Positions 1-7,240 are shown, numbered from the stretch's first letter. The stretch: 10,709 nt of DNA from Clostridia bacterium (GCA_018056585.1 JAGPFK010000020.1:1-10709), one strand, 5' to 3'. Numbers and translations: made by a program. Notes: generated by a model not told the origin, from the letters alone.

Positions 1-373
1 CGTTGAAGACCAGTTTTTGAACCTCAAGATGATCCGGCATGTAATCCAGCGGACTGTGCGTGATGATAAAATCTGGCTTAACCTGGCGAATCAGCTCGGT
101 TAAGGCTTTGACCTGTTCTCTGTCACCGCTGTTGACTTCAAGATCAGGAATGTCCAGTGTGCAGACCGTGGCCCCGATGCAAGATCCGGCATCCTTCGCT
201 TCTTTAAGACGTATCTCTCGTAAACGGACCGGGTCGATCAAGGCATGCCCCCGGCATCCATTGGCAACGTGACAGATGGTCACATGATCGCCCCGCTGGA
301 TGCATCGGGCTAAGGTGCCGAAGCAGGCTATTTCCAGATCATCTGGATGACAACCAATGGCCAGGACCTCCAT
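1..373 (-). CDS. LmbE/PIG-L family deacetylase (partial, C-terminus off window)
   Basis: The first 124 codons are present; the rest lies beyond base 1. The family contains zinc-dependent amidases that remove N-acetyl groups from glucosaminyl conjugates such as GlcNAc-PI, the mycothiol precursor and diacetylchitobiose, or act on antibiotic intermediates. Visible motifs are CHPDDLE at residues 8-14 (His9 and Asp12 as zinc ligands, Asp11 as general base) and THSPLDYMPDH at 105-115 (third zinc ligand His115). The usual GCGGT after the first motif is ACFGT here. No signal peptide, so it should be cytoplasmic. The ATG at 371-373 is preceded by a GGAGGG ribosome site. It follows the TIM-barrel gene by 14 bases and is probably the third gene of the same transcript. 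The exact substrate is unknown; a role in deacetylating an imported sugar derivative is inference. Confidence 0.9.
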   Translation of the reverse strand, partial: MEVLAIGCHPDDLEIACFGTLARCIQRGDHVTICHVANGCRGHALIDPVRLREIRLKEAKDAGSCIGATVCTLDIPDLEVNSGDREQVKALTELIRQVKPDFIITHSPLDYMPDHLEVQKLVFN

Positions 374-387
374 CCGTATCCCTCCTT

Positions 388-1218
388 TTATTTTTGGTCG
401 CTCAGTAATTGCAAAAGGAGTTTTTGAGCTTCTTTGATGTCATGGATCTGTTGAGGACCAGAGATTTCACGTTCAATGGTTAAAGGCCCGTCATAGCCGA
501 TGTCTTTTAATTTTTTTAAGATAAGCTTCAAGTCAACACGACCTTGTCCCAAGGCTTTTTCCTGGCCAAGCTGGCGACCGTTTGTTGGGTACAGACCGTC
601 CTTGCAATGAACATTTCTCACGTATTTCCCGAAAATGTCCAGAGCGTCTGCAGGATTCGCTTTACCGTACAATAACAAATTGGCCATATCAAAATTGATG
701 CCAAGGTTTTTAGCTCCAATGTCTTCAATTGTCCTCAAAAGCGTGACAGGCGTTTCTTGCCCGGTTTCAAATAAAAAATATTGATCACGTTCCGCCATCA
801 CGGCTGCCAGATGACGCAGAGCTGTCACCACGCCGATATAGTTTTCATCATTCGGATTTTCCGGGAGGAAACCAACGTGGGTGATGACATCCGTCACGCC
901 AATTTTGGAAGCAAAAGTGCTTGCTTCCAAAAGTTCCTGCAGCCGGATGCCACGATAGCTTTCTGGCACGAGCCCTAAAGTGGAGGGGCCGCCGGTAAAA
1001 TTCCATTCCTTAGGGCCGCTCCAGCCCGCCCATAAGGCAGAAATTAAAAGACCTGTTTTTTCAACAGCCGTTCGGACAGCATGGGCTGCGTTGTCCGTGT
1101 ATTGCCTGGGATCCCACATGCTCAGCTGGCAGCTTTCAAGCGAAAGCTCTTTGGCCTGACGAAAGCGTTCGATGAGATCCTTTTCTGATTGAAAGGGAAT
1201 GATGACGCCAATATGCAT
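388..1218 (-). CDS. Sugar phosphate isomerase/epimerase-like TIM barrel protein (AP endonuclease family 2)
   Basis: A 276-residue cytoplasmic protein of the xylose-isomerase-like TIM barrel superfamily, at the usual family length. The four metal ligands expected for the fold are placed normally: Glu151 in FLFETGQE, Asp177 in INFDMAN, His204 in VHCKD and Glu249 in TIERE, with a GQGRVDL loop at 225-231. Relatives include sugar epimerases, inosose dehydratases, hydroxypyruvate isomerases and, in some clusters, subunits that cleave 3-keto glycosides, so the exact reaction is open. The start ATG at 1216-1218 directly abuts the TAA of the upstream dehydrogenase (zero gap), and its GAGGTG ribosome site lies inside that gene, which suggests translational coupling. 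Sequence similarity to the second TIM barrel at 2844-3680 is low by eye outside the metal-site motifs, so they are not a recent duplication. Confidence 0.86.
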   Translation of the reverse strand: MHIGVIIPFQSEKDLIERFRQAKELSLESCQLSMWDPRQYTDNAAHAVRTAVEKTGLLISALWAGWSGPKEWNFTGGPSTLGLVPESYRGIRLQELLEASTFASKIGVTDVITHVGFLPENPNDENYIGVVTALRHLAAVMAERDQYFLFETGQETPVTLLRTIEDIGAKNLGINFDMANLLLYGKANPADALDIFGKYVRNVHCKDGLYPTNGRQLGQEKALGQGRVDLKLILKKLKDIGYDGPLTIEREISGPQQIHDIKEAQKLLLQLLSDQK

Positions 1219-2238
1219 TTAAAGCACCTCGCTGAATGGTTTTCGTTTGCCCCCTTGCAGGGCACTGTCACGTAGAGTCTCAGCCAGAAGAACAGATTTC
1301 GCTGCGCTTTCAGGTGGATTTTTGTCCATCGGTTTGCCGGATTCAATCAAATCGATAAAATAAGCGATTTCACGTTCGATGCCGGTTTCGTGATAAGGTA
1401 AATCTACTTTGAAGGGTTCTTTGCATCGTGGATAGAGGGTAACGACCTCGCTGTCGAACACAACAGATGCTTCTTCGAAACCGATTCGATAGCCATGGTG
1501 AAAAGGGCAGCCGTCGAGTGACCAGTCCCCCAATGCAAAGACTGGTTTGTCAGGATAGCAGAGCATACTGTGGACAATATCCATACGGGATTGCACATCC
1601 TGTGTGCGGCAGAAAACAGCTTCCGGCTCACCAAACAGATAACGAGCCATATCAAGATCATGAATGTGCATATCCAGAAGGCAGCCGCCCGATCGCTCAT
1701 AATTCATAAACCAATTCTGCCATGCCCAGATTGGCGGCCCGCTGAATCGTTCAAAAAACCCACTGATAACACGACCATATGTGCGGCGGTCCATTAAGTC
1801 TTTCATGTATTCATACTGTGGGTAAAAACGCAGGCATTGCCCGATCATCAGTCGGCCTTTAGCCTGCTTGGCCGCTTTGAGCATTGCCTTACACTGCTCA
1901 CTGGTTCTTGCCATGGGCTTTTCGCACAATACATGATAACCACGGCCGAGCATATCAATGGTGTAAGCGGCATGAAGGGGGGTAGGCAGGCAGATGTCAA
2001 TCAGGTCAAGCGATTCCTGAGCCAGCATTTCTTCCAGATCTGTATAACAGGATAGTTTTTGGCTTTCATCATAATTGGCTGCGCCAAGGTTGATTTCTAT
2101 ACGCTTTTTAAATTGTTCCGGGTCAATATCACAGGCGGCCTTTAGGCAAACCGGCACGCCTTTTTTTGCGAGGTTTTCATAGGCTGCCCGATGCGCTTGG
2201 GCAATCCCGCCAAAACCAAGAAGTCCAACTTGAATCAT
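1219..2238 (-). CDS. Gfo/Idh/MocA family NAD(P)-dependent oxidoreductase
   Basis: A 339-residue protein with an N-terminal Rossmann domain (GFGGIA at 8-13) and a C-terminal Gfo/Idh/MocA alpha/beta domain. Family catalytic features are clear: CEKPMA at 105-110 with Lys107, and the GGCLLDMHIHDLD block at 184-196 with Asp189 and His193. Such enzymes oxidise or reduce a secondary hydroxyl of a sugar or cyclitol (for example glucose-fructose oxidoreductase, myo-inositol 2-dehydrogenase, glycoside 3-dehydrogenases). The start at 2238 is chosen because AGGAGG lies 7 bases before it; an in-frame ATG at 2256 lies upstream of that site and would translate it. This is the first gene of a tight three-gene minus-strand operon with the TIM barrel and LmbE genes. 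Its native promoter may have been displaced by the IS110 remnant just upstream. Substrate not determinable. Confidence 0.93.
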   Translation of the reverse strand: MIQVGLLGFGGIAQAHRAAYENLAKKGVPVCLKAACDIDPEQFKKRIEINLGAANYDESQKLSCYTDLEEMLAQESLDLIDICLPTPLHAAYTIDMLGRGYHVLCEKPMARTSEQCKAMLKAAKQAKGRLMIGQCLRFYPQYEYMKDLMDRRTYGRVISGFFERFSGPPIWAWQNWFMNYERSGGCLLDMHIHDLDMARYLFGEPEAVFCRTQDVQSRMDIVHSMLCYPDKPVFALGDWSLDGCPFHHGYRIGFEEASVVFDSEVVTLYPRCKEPFKVDLPYHETGIEREIAYFIDLIESGKPMDKNPPESAAKSVLLAETLRDSALQGGKRKPFSEVL

Positions 2239-2245
2239 TATTTCG

Positions 2246-2251
2246 CCTCCT
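2246..2251 (-). promoter_or_regulatory. Ribosome binding site deciding the Gfo/Idh start
   Basis: AGGAGG on the minus strand with a 7-base spacer to the ATG at 2236-2238. It supports the start at 2238 over the in-frame upstream ATG at 2256. Confidence 0.8.
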
Positions 2252-2344
2252 AGCATATTTAATGAGTGAAGTTATCGCTTCGTCTGAAAGACTTAGCATC
2301 TTTAAGGGGAGTACACGAATGAGCTGGATGGAGATGGGTGCAAC

Positions 2345-2697
2345 ATGTTTTACGTTGGCATCGACCTTACAAAGAACGCCCATGAAGCAGCTCATCTCAG
2401 TGATTCAAGCGAACCAATCGTGACCGATGCCGTAGTCATGGTCAAAGTCCGGCGCTTGAGCGATTACCAGGAAGCTGACGAACCTGTTGGATAAAGCCAG
2501 CCATAGCCGTTTTGGCAAAGAGAAGGCCTGCAGATCAAGGACGCTGCAGCTCGCTTGGCATCGCGATGGAAACCATCGCTACGACGATCCCCGGCATCGG
2601 ACCTGTCCCTGGGCTGTTATCCTCGAGTAAAGCGGGCGCTTTACAGAGCCGCTGATGTCGCTGCTTCCCATGACCCGGGGCTATCCGCTGAGCCCCG
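2345..2697 (+). pseudogene. IS110-family transposase remnant, frameshifted and internally deleted
   Basis: The ATG at 2345 opens a 49-codon frame beginning MFYVGIDLTKNAHEAA, the signature start of IS110 transposases (DEDD RuvC-like N-terminal domain, first catalytic Asp in GIDxxK). It ends at TAA 2492-2494. Family-like pieces then continue in changing frames: KLTNLLDKASHSRFGKEKA at 2472-2528, LQIKDAAARL at 2528-2557, a segment containing TIPGIGPVPG (start of the Transposase_20 domain) at 2551-2613, and KRALYRAADVAASHDP at 2630-2677. An intact member has roughly 320-430 residues; this remnant spans about 350 bases, so large internal deletions and several frameshifts have occurred. It cannot encode an active enzyme. 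It lies antisense between two minus-strand sugar genes, and no element ends could be defined. Family assignment rests on motif recognition, not a search. Confidence 0.8.
2676..2697 (+). repeat. Perfect inverted repeat (7-bp stem, 8-base loop) in the IS110 remnant
   Basis: CGGGGCT at 2676-2682 pairs with AGCCCCG at 2691-2697. There is no T-run after it on either strand, so it is not a clear intrinsic terminator. It may be a chance G/C hairpin in the decayed transposase, or it may hinder transcription passing through toward the Gfo/Idh operon. Confidence 0.45.
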
Positions 2698-2843
2698 CTA
2701 GCATAAGGCGGCGGATGATTTGCCCGAAGTTCAGATTGACCCAGCCTGGGGTTCATGTTGCATTTTTACCTGTTCCATTTTCAAGTTTTTCTCTGTTTTA
2801 CCTACAAACACCGATTGATATTTTATAGCTGGTCTTTTGAAAA

Positions 2844-3680
2844 TCAAATCAGATTAAAAATCTTATCCATAGCGGTAGCCGTATGGGTCAGAACAACCTC
2901 GGGGAAATAACGATAAGGCCCAACTTCAGCTGTGATCCAACCGTCATAACCCACCTCCTTTAAAGCTGACATAACGGCCGGGTAGTCGACATCGCCGGCC
3001 AGCAAATCGACAAAACCGGAGAGGCCGCCTACTGATGTACGGTAATCTTTGATGTGTACTTTTCGGATACGAGGGCCCAAAATGCGAATCCACTGATCCG
3101 GGTAACCAAAGGCCAGAACGTTACCTATGTCAAAATAAGCACCGACGGCGGGGCTATCAATCTGATCGATCAAATTGCGCATTTCTAATGGTGAGAGAAG
3201 AAATCGATTCCAGACATTTTCAAGGCCGATCGATACGCCAAGATTTTCGGCTACCGGCGCAATGGCGCTGATTGCATTCAAAGCTCGATCATAGGCCACA
3301 TCATAAGGAACAACCGGTGCTTTTCCTGTAAAGTCGCTTCCGACAATTCCGGGAATGACCAGAATGGTATCGCAGCCGAGCCAGGCTGCAACCTGAATCT
3401 GCTTGATTGCGATGGATCTGGCTTTCTCACGTTCTGACGGATCGTCCGATGTCAGGGAATACGTCCAATACAGTCCTGTCGCAAGACTGTAAAGGGGCAT
3501 GCCGAAACGATCTGCCATCTTTCGAATGGCGATCATATCGGATTCTTTTGAGTCCAGACTGATTGCGCCTTTTTCATCCAATGAAACTTCAACGCCATCA
3601 AAACCGGCTTCTTTTGCCATGCGAAAACAGACGTCTAATGGCTGGCCTGTGAAAGACCAGATGCTGATGCCTTTTTTCAT
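2844..3680 (-). CDS. Sugar phosphate isomerase/epimerase (L-ribulose-5-phosphate 3-epimerase-like TIM barrel)
   Basis: A 278-residue xylose-isomerase-like TIM barrel protein of normal length, without signal peptide. Metal ligands expected for the fold are all present: Glu154 in GLENVW, Asp184 in YFDIGN, His209 in VHIKD and Glu252 in TAEVG. The GLENVWNRFLLSPLEM stretch and the later GDVDYP resemble UlaE/SgbU-type hexulose- or pentulose-phosphate epimerases, but inosose dehydratase or other activities cannot be excluded. ATG 3680 is preferred over ATG 3686: AGGAGG is 7 bases before the former but only 1 base before the latter. It is divergent from the AraC regulator across 184 bases, so it is the likely direct target of that regulator. 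Before the IS110 insertion it may have been the first gene of one transcript with the Gfo/Idh operon, about 600 bases downstream. Confidence 0.87.
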   Translation of the reverse strand: MKKGISIWSFTGQPLDVCFRMAKEAGFDGVEVSLDEKGAISLDSKESDMIAIRKMADRFGMPLYSLATGLYWTYSLTSDDPSEREKARSIAIKQIQVAAWLGCDTILVIPGIVGSDFTGKAPVVPYDVAYDRALNAISAIAPVAENLGVSIGLENVWNRFLLSPLEMRNLIDQIDSPAVGAYFDIGNVLAFGYPDQWIRILGPRIRKVHIKDYRTSVGGLSGFVDLLAGDVDYPAVMSALKEVGYDGWITAEVGPYRYFPEVVLTHTATAMDKIFNLI

Positions 3681-3687
3681 ATGCATT

Positions 3688-3693
3688 CCTCCT
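3688..3693 (-). promoter_or_regulatory. Ribosome binding site deciding the epimerase start
   Basis: AGGAGG on the minus strand, 7 bases before the ATG at 3678-3680 and only 1 base before the in-frame ATG at 3684-3686. The second ATG is therefore the likely start. Confidence 0.75.
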
Positions 3694-3707
3694 GCGCTTT
3701 GGGTAAA

Positions 3708-3778
3708 TTGTGTACATCTTTATTTTAGGCTCAACAATCAAAAAATGAAATAAAGAAAAGGCGATTGTTTGTGCACAA
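3708..3778. promoter_or_regulatory. Pair of TTGTGYACA operator-like sites in the divergent region
   Basis: TTGTGTACAT at 3708-3717 and the perfect palindrome TTGTGCACAA at 3769-3778 lie 61 bases apart (about six helical turns) between the AraC gene and the epimerase gene. The second is flanked by GATTGT (3763-3768) and ACAATC (3775-3780), so it belongs to a larger inverted repeat. The first lies between a possible minus-strand -10 (TAAAAT, complement of 3722-3727) and the epimerase start. The arrangement suits binding sites for the neighbouring AraC-type regulator, possibly with looping. This is inference; no binding site is known for this protein. Confidence 0.4.
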
Positions 3779-3802
3779 TCAGATACTATCATTGATTTTT
3801 TC

Positions 3803-3831
3803 TTGACGGGTAACAGATAATGCATTAAGCT
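3803..3831 (+). promoter_or_regulatory. Possible promoter for the AraC regulator
   Basis: TTGACG at 3803-3808 (5 of 6 matches to the -35 consensus) is followed after 17 bases by TAAGCT at 3826-3831, a poor -10 (3 of 6). Transcription would start near 3838, leaving a leader of about 27 bases with GGAGG at 3853-3857. A weak -10 suits an autoregulated or activated promoter. Confidence 0.3.
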
Positions 3832-3864
3832 TGGCTCATAAAACGTCAGACTGGAGGCATTGCG

Positions 3865-4758
3865 ATGAAAGACTCCTATCGGCGTCATACTTTTCAGAAA
3901 GATCTGTCTGTAACAGATCTGATCAGCCTGTTTGATTATGAGAGCCCGAAAGATTTCTGTTTTGATGGTGAAGCCCATGATTTTTGGGAGTTTATTTATA
4001 TTGATAAAGGGAAGATGCTGATAACGGCAGGAGAACAACAATACGTTCTGAAATCTGGCGAGCTGGCTTTTCATTGTCCCGGTGAATTCCATGCTGTTCA
4101 AGCTTGCTCTGATCTTCCTTCAAGCTTTATTGTTTGCGCGTTTGTATCGGACAGTAGCTTGATGAAAACTTTTACGCATAAAATAATGACGTTAACTGGC
4201 CCGGCACTGCAGGCTCTCCGGGCAGCTGTCAGGGAAGCAAAAGGCCTGATCTTGCCTGTTCAAGAGCCAGGACGAATTACCCTTTCAATCCCCGGTTCTG
4301 CTCCTGGGACGCCTCAGCTGATTCAAAGTTACTTAGAACAGATGCTTCTGATGCTGTACCGGCAAAGTTCGGCTGTTCAGATTCAAAGACGTGTCGAAAC
4401 CTTTGCGCAGCAAAGAAGCAGGCAGCAGTTGGCAAGCAACATTCAAGATTATTTAAAGGATCAGATAGGGGAGCGACAAACTTTAGCGCAGATTGCCCGT
4501 GCGACCGGCTATAGTGTCGCACAAATAAAAAAGATCTTTAAATCTGAAACCGGCCAAAGTCCGATGGATTGGTTTATTGATTTAAAAATGGAAGAGGCCC
4601 GGCGTATGATTCGTGAAGGCGATCTGAATTTCGGGCAGATTTCCGCTCGCTTGGGGTATGACAACCCACATTATTTTTCCAGGTTGTTTCATCAGCGCCA
4701 TCACATGACAATGACCGAGTATGCGCGTTCCTATATGGAACATAAACTCCCGGATTAA
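3865..4758 (+). CDS. AraC family transcriptional regulator (cupin sensor plus AraC HTH)
   Basis: A 297-residue regulator of standard family length. The N-terminal cupin-like ligand domain is visible at about residues 20-95, with HDFWEFIYIDKGK at 38-50 and the HCPGEFHAV turn near 70-78. The C-terminal AraC/XylS DNA-binding domain occupies about 193-292, with the first helix-turn-helix around LAQIARATGYSVAQIKKIFK and the second around ISARLGYDNPHYFSRLFHQ, followed by the family's closing helix. ATG 3865 follows GGAGG by 7 bases. It is divergent from the epimerase gene and is probably the local sugar-responsive activator of the minus-strand catabolic genes. Its last codon runs into the convergent esterase gene: the two stop codons overlap within TTAA at 4755-4758. 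The ligand is unknown. Confidence 0.94.
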   Translation: MKDSYRRHTFQKDLSVTDLISLFDYESPKDFCFDGEAHDFWEFIYIDKGKMLITAGEQQYVLKSGELAFHCPGEFHAVQACSDLPSSFIVCAFVSDSSLMKTFTHKIMTLTGPALQALRAAVREAKGLILPVQEPGRITLSIPGSAPGTPQLIQSYLEQMLLMLYRQSSAVQIQRRVETFAQQRSRQQLASNIQDYLKDQIGERQTLAQIARATGYSVAQIKKIFKSETGQSPMDWFIDLKMEEARRMIREGDLNFGQISARLGYDNPHYFSRLFHQRHHMTMTEYARSYMEHKLPD

Positions 4759-5726
4759 TTATTTGACAGATGTTCCATAAAGAAGAGGAAAGCCTGATCA
4801 TCAAAACCAGGGTAATTTTCATGTCCATAGTCCGGATAGATAACCATTTCTTTTTGTGATTTAATTTTGTTGTAGGCTGCAAATTGTGTGGATGGCGGGC
4901 AAATGGTGTCCATCAGGCCAAGAGCCCATAAAACATGGCCTTGAATTCGATTGGCCAGGTGCTGGATATCAATATACCCCAGGCGTGTAAAATATAACAC
5001 TTCCTGCTTATGTGTCGGATCAAACTGGCGGAAGAAAAGGCTTAATTCCTCATATGCGTCTTTGGCCAAATCCATTTCCCAGACACGCTGGTAGTCGCTT
5101 AAGAAAGGGCAGCGTGGTGCAAGACATTTGATTCTTGGCTCCAATGCCGCACAGGCAATGGTAAGGCCGCCTCCCTGTGATAAACCCATGGCGGCGACCC
5201 GAGTTTCGTCTATCTCCGGCATCTTCATCACAATGCCGGCAAGCTGGGCTGTATCAAGGATAATATGGCGCATCAACATATTTTCAGGTCTGTCATTCAG
5301 CCCCCGGATGATGTGTCCGCGATAAGTCGGCCCTTGCACACCGCCTGTATCCTGAGATAAGCCGCCTTGTCCGCGGCAATCCAGGGCGGCGACAGAATAG
5401 CCCAACGTCGTAAAAGCAAGTTTGTCCTGCCACCCGCCGCAGGATCCAAAATAGCCATGGAATTGCAAAACAGCCGGATGCGGTTCAGGGACATGGAGAG
5501 GCTTGAGGTAGATCGCATGTAGCCTGGCTCCGCGCACCCCTGTGAAAAAAAGATCATAACAGGCGACGCCCGGGACTTGAAAAGAGGCAGGAATCAGTTC
5601 AATTTTCGGATCGACGGCTCTCATTTCCAATAATGCGTCTGACCAGAAGGCATCAAAATCATGTGGACGAGGATTTGTGCCGTGATATTGGCGCAACGCT
5701 TCAAGTGGCAAATCAAAAATGGGCAT
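4755..5726 (-). CDS. Carbohydrate esterase family 7 acetyl-esterase (acetyl xylan esterase / cephalosporin-C deacetylase)
   Basis: A 323-residue alpha/beta hydrolase matching the length and layout of CE7 enzymes, which remove acetyl groups from xylo-oligosaccharides, acetylated sugars and cephalosporin C. The catalytic triad is visible: Ser183 in GLSQGG (181-186), Asp273 in LMDTICPP and His302 in GHE. The CE7 signature RGQGG is at 118-122, and HGYFG near 90-94 provides the usual oxyanion-hole tyrosine. No signal peptide is seen, so it should act inside the cell on imported acetylated oligosaccharides, as is typical of the family. The start has GGAGG at 5736-5740, 9 bases upstream, and a good promoter lies above it. 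The gene is convergent with the AraC gene (4-base overlap) and divergent from the PHP gene. Fatty or other ester substrates are possible but less likely. Confidence 0.91.
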   Translation of the reverse strand: MPIFDLPLEALRQYHGTNPRPHDFDAFWSDALLEMRAVDPKIELIPASFQVPGVACYDLFFTGVRGARLHAIYLKPLHVPEPHPAVLQFHGYFGSCGGWQDKLAFTTLGYSVAALDCRGQGGLSQDTGGVQGPTYRGHIIRGLNDRPENMLMRHIILDTAQLAGIVMKMPEIDETRVAAMGLSQGGGLTIACAALEPRIKCLAPRCPFLSDYQRVWEMDLAKDAYEELSLFFRQFDPTHKQEVLYFTRLGYIDIQHLANRIQGHVLWALGLMDTICPPSTQFAAYNKIKSQKEMVIYPDYGHENYPGFDDQAFLFFMEHLSNN

Positions 5727-5756
5727 CTGCGTAAACCTCCAAAAGTATTCCCTGCC

Positions 5757-5785
5757 ATTATACTGTTGATGCTAAATTTGGTAAA
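5757..5785 (-). promoter_or_regulatory. Promoter for the CE7 esterase
   Basis: On the minus strand, TTTACC (complement of 5780-5785; 4 of 6 matches) is followed by a 17-base spacer and a perfect TATAAT (complement of 5757-5762). Transcription would start near 5750, giving a leader of about 24 bases that holds the GGAGG ribosome site. Confidence 0.55.
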
Positions 5786-5794
5786 TCACAGCCT

Positions 5795-5823
5795 TTGCAA
5801 AAGTACAGAGAAAAGGCTAGACT
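5795..5823 (+). promoter_or_regulatory. Probable promoter for the PHP / DUF1848 gene pair
   Basis: TTGCAA at 5795-5800 and TAGACT at 5818-5823 each match consensus at 4 of 6 positions and are separated by exactly 17 bases. The expected start near 5830 gives a leader of about 45 bases. The -35 box lies only 9 bases from the -35 box of the divergent esterase promoter. Confidence 0.42.
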
Positions 5824-5874
5824 GGTACAGGTGGCCATCACCGATGATGAATGAACTTGTTGTGAGGTAAGATC

Positions 5875-7233
5875 ATGTTGAAGGAAAAATATTTGTCGAT
5901 TGAACCTTGTGTTGTCCCGGCTAATCAGGAAACAAAATTGACCATTCGACTGATCAAAGACCCATCCGGAGCTTCAAGCGGTTTTGAAATTCAGGGTGAT
6001 TGCCTGATTTATCAAGGAGAACCCTGCTATTTTCAGCATGTGAACCTTCAGTTTCCCAGCCCTCATCCACTAAAAGATAATCGGGTTGCCTACAAAGTTA
6101 ATCGAAAAAGCAATACTTTGACAATCAATTTGTTTTTTTCAGGTGAACAGGAACATCATCTGTGTGTCCGAGCCCCTGTACAGGGTCAGGATTGCCTTCT
6201 TGAGACGCTTTATGTGTTTTCTCTCAAACAAGATCTTTTGGGCTGTCTCCCCTGGAAAGGAGACTTGCACATGCATTCTGACCGTTCAGACGGGAGGGAT
6301 ACACCGGCGCATGTAGCGGCAGCTTGCCGGCGTGTTGGTTTTGACTTTATGGCCCTGACCGATCACGGGCAGTTCAGGCCGTCCCTGGAAGCAATTGAAG
6401 CTTTTGCTGATGTTCCGATTGATCTGATGATGTATACCGGAGAAGAGGTGCATGCGCCGGGTAATCCCGTCCACATTGTCCATGTAGGCGGACGGGACAG
6501 CATCAATGAGCAGTTTAACTCAAGGGATTACATAGAGGCTGTGCGCAGCAAAATCGAGTTGATGCCCCGGCTTCCTTTGGGAGTGGATCCTTATGCCTAT
6601 GCGTCTTCTTTGTGGATTTTTGAGCAGATTAAGGCGGGTGGTGGACTGAGTATTTTCTGCCATCCGTACTGGCTCAATATTTATTCAGAAAATCAGCAAG
6701 GGTATTATATCAGCGAGCCGCTGACGACTATCCTTTTGGATCAGCAGCCTTATGATGCGCTGGAAGTATTAGGCGGCTATCATCTCGATGAAGCTGAATC
6801 CAATAACTTGCAAATTGCCCGCTATCATGACGAGCGGGCACGTGGCCGGAAGATTCCCATCGTTGGTGTTTCGGATGCGCACGGTTGTGAAACAGGTGAA
6901 CTGTTCGGCTGGTTCTATACCCTTGTCTTTTCTCGCTCGCCGGAATTGACCGATATCAAACAAGCCATCCTGGACTGTCGAAGTGTCGCGGTGGAAGCGC
7001 TTCCCGGCGAAGTGATCCGGGTTCATGGCCCTTTCAGGCTGGTTCGGTATGCTTTGTTCCTGCTCAGGACTTATTTCCCTGAACACGATCGGTGCTGCAA
7101 GGAGGAAGGTGAAGCAATGCTGTCCTATATAGGGGAAGTGGATGGTTTGGACCGCCAAGCAGCCGCAAAAAAGATAGAACAGCTGCAGGGACAAATTGCT
7201 GCGATACAAAAACAATTGTTTGCCAGTCGGTAA
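5875..7233 (+). CDS. CehA/McbA family PHP-domain metallohydrolase
   Basis: A 452-residue protein. Residues 1 to about 125 form a beta-rich N-terminal region of unclear role. The PHP metallohydrolase domain follows at about 127-345, with GDLHMHSDRSDG (His132, His134), LTDHGQF (Asp163, His164), TGEEVH (Glu190/191), HPYW (His263) and GVSDAHG (Asp334, His336). These supply the multi-metal site of PHP phosphoesterases. The motif set and two-part layout match the CehA/McbA family, whose namesakes hydrolyse carbaryl; most members are uncharacterised and may be phosphoesterases or esterases. The C-terminal 25 residues form an Ala/Gln/Lys-rich helix likely to be coiled coil. No signal peptide is seen. 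ATG 5875 has GAGG at 5864-5867, 7 bases upstream. The DUF1848 gene follows after 7 bases, so the two are probably co-transcribed. Substrate unknown. Confidence 0.88.
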   Translation: MLKEKYLSIEPCVVPANQETKLTIRLIKDPSGASSGFEIQGDCLIYQGEPCYFQHVNLQFPSPHPLKDNRVAYKVNRKSNTLTINLFFSGEQEHHLCVRAPVQGQDCLLETLYVFSLKQDLLGCLPWKGDLHMHSDRSDGRDTPAHVAAACRRVGFDFMALTDHGQFRPSLEAIEAFADVPIDLMMYTGEEVHAPGNPVHIVHVGGRDSINEQFNSRDYIEAVRSKIELMPRLPLGVDPYAYASSLWIFEQIKAGGGLSIFCHPYWLNIYSENQQGYYISEPLTTILLDQQPYDALEVLGGYHLDEAESNNLQIARYHDERARGRKIPIVGVSDAHGCETGELFGWFYTLVFSRSPELTDIKQAILDCRSVAVEALPGEVIRVHGPFRLVRYALFLLRTYFPEHDRCCKEEGEAMLSYIGEVDGLDRQAAAKKIEQLQGQIAAIQKQLFASR

Positions 7234-7240
7234 AAAGACC

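Noticed and set aside
60..272. 70-codon plus-strand open frame opposite the LmbE gene
   Set aside because: It is antisense to a gene with intact zinc-site motifs and has no features of its own.
2676..2697. Intrinsic terminator at the G/C-rich hairpin
   Set aside because: The 7-bp stem is perfect but no run of T follows on either strand, so it is listed only as an inverted repeat.
2535..2756. 73-codon minus-strand open frame in the IS110 remnant
   Set aside because: The plus strand carries recognisable transposase pieces in this stretch; the minus frame is Pro/Ala-rich without motifs or a ribosome site.
3598..4101. 167-codon open frame on the minus strand across the AraC/epimerase divergent region
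   Set aside because: It overlaps both recognised genes in other frames, covers the promoter region, lacks any recognisable motif and has no convincing ribosome site.
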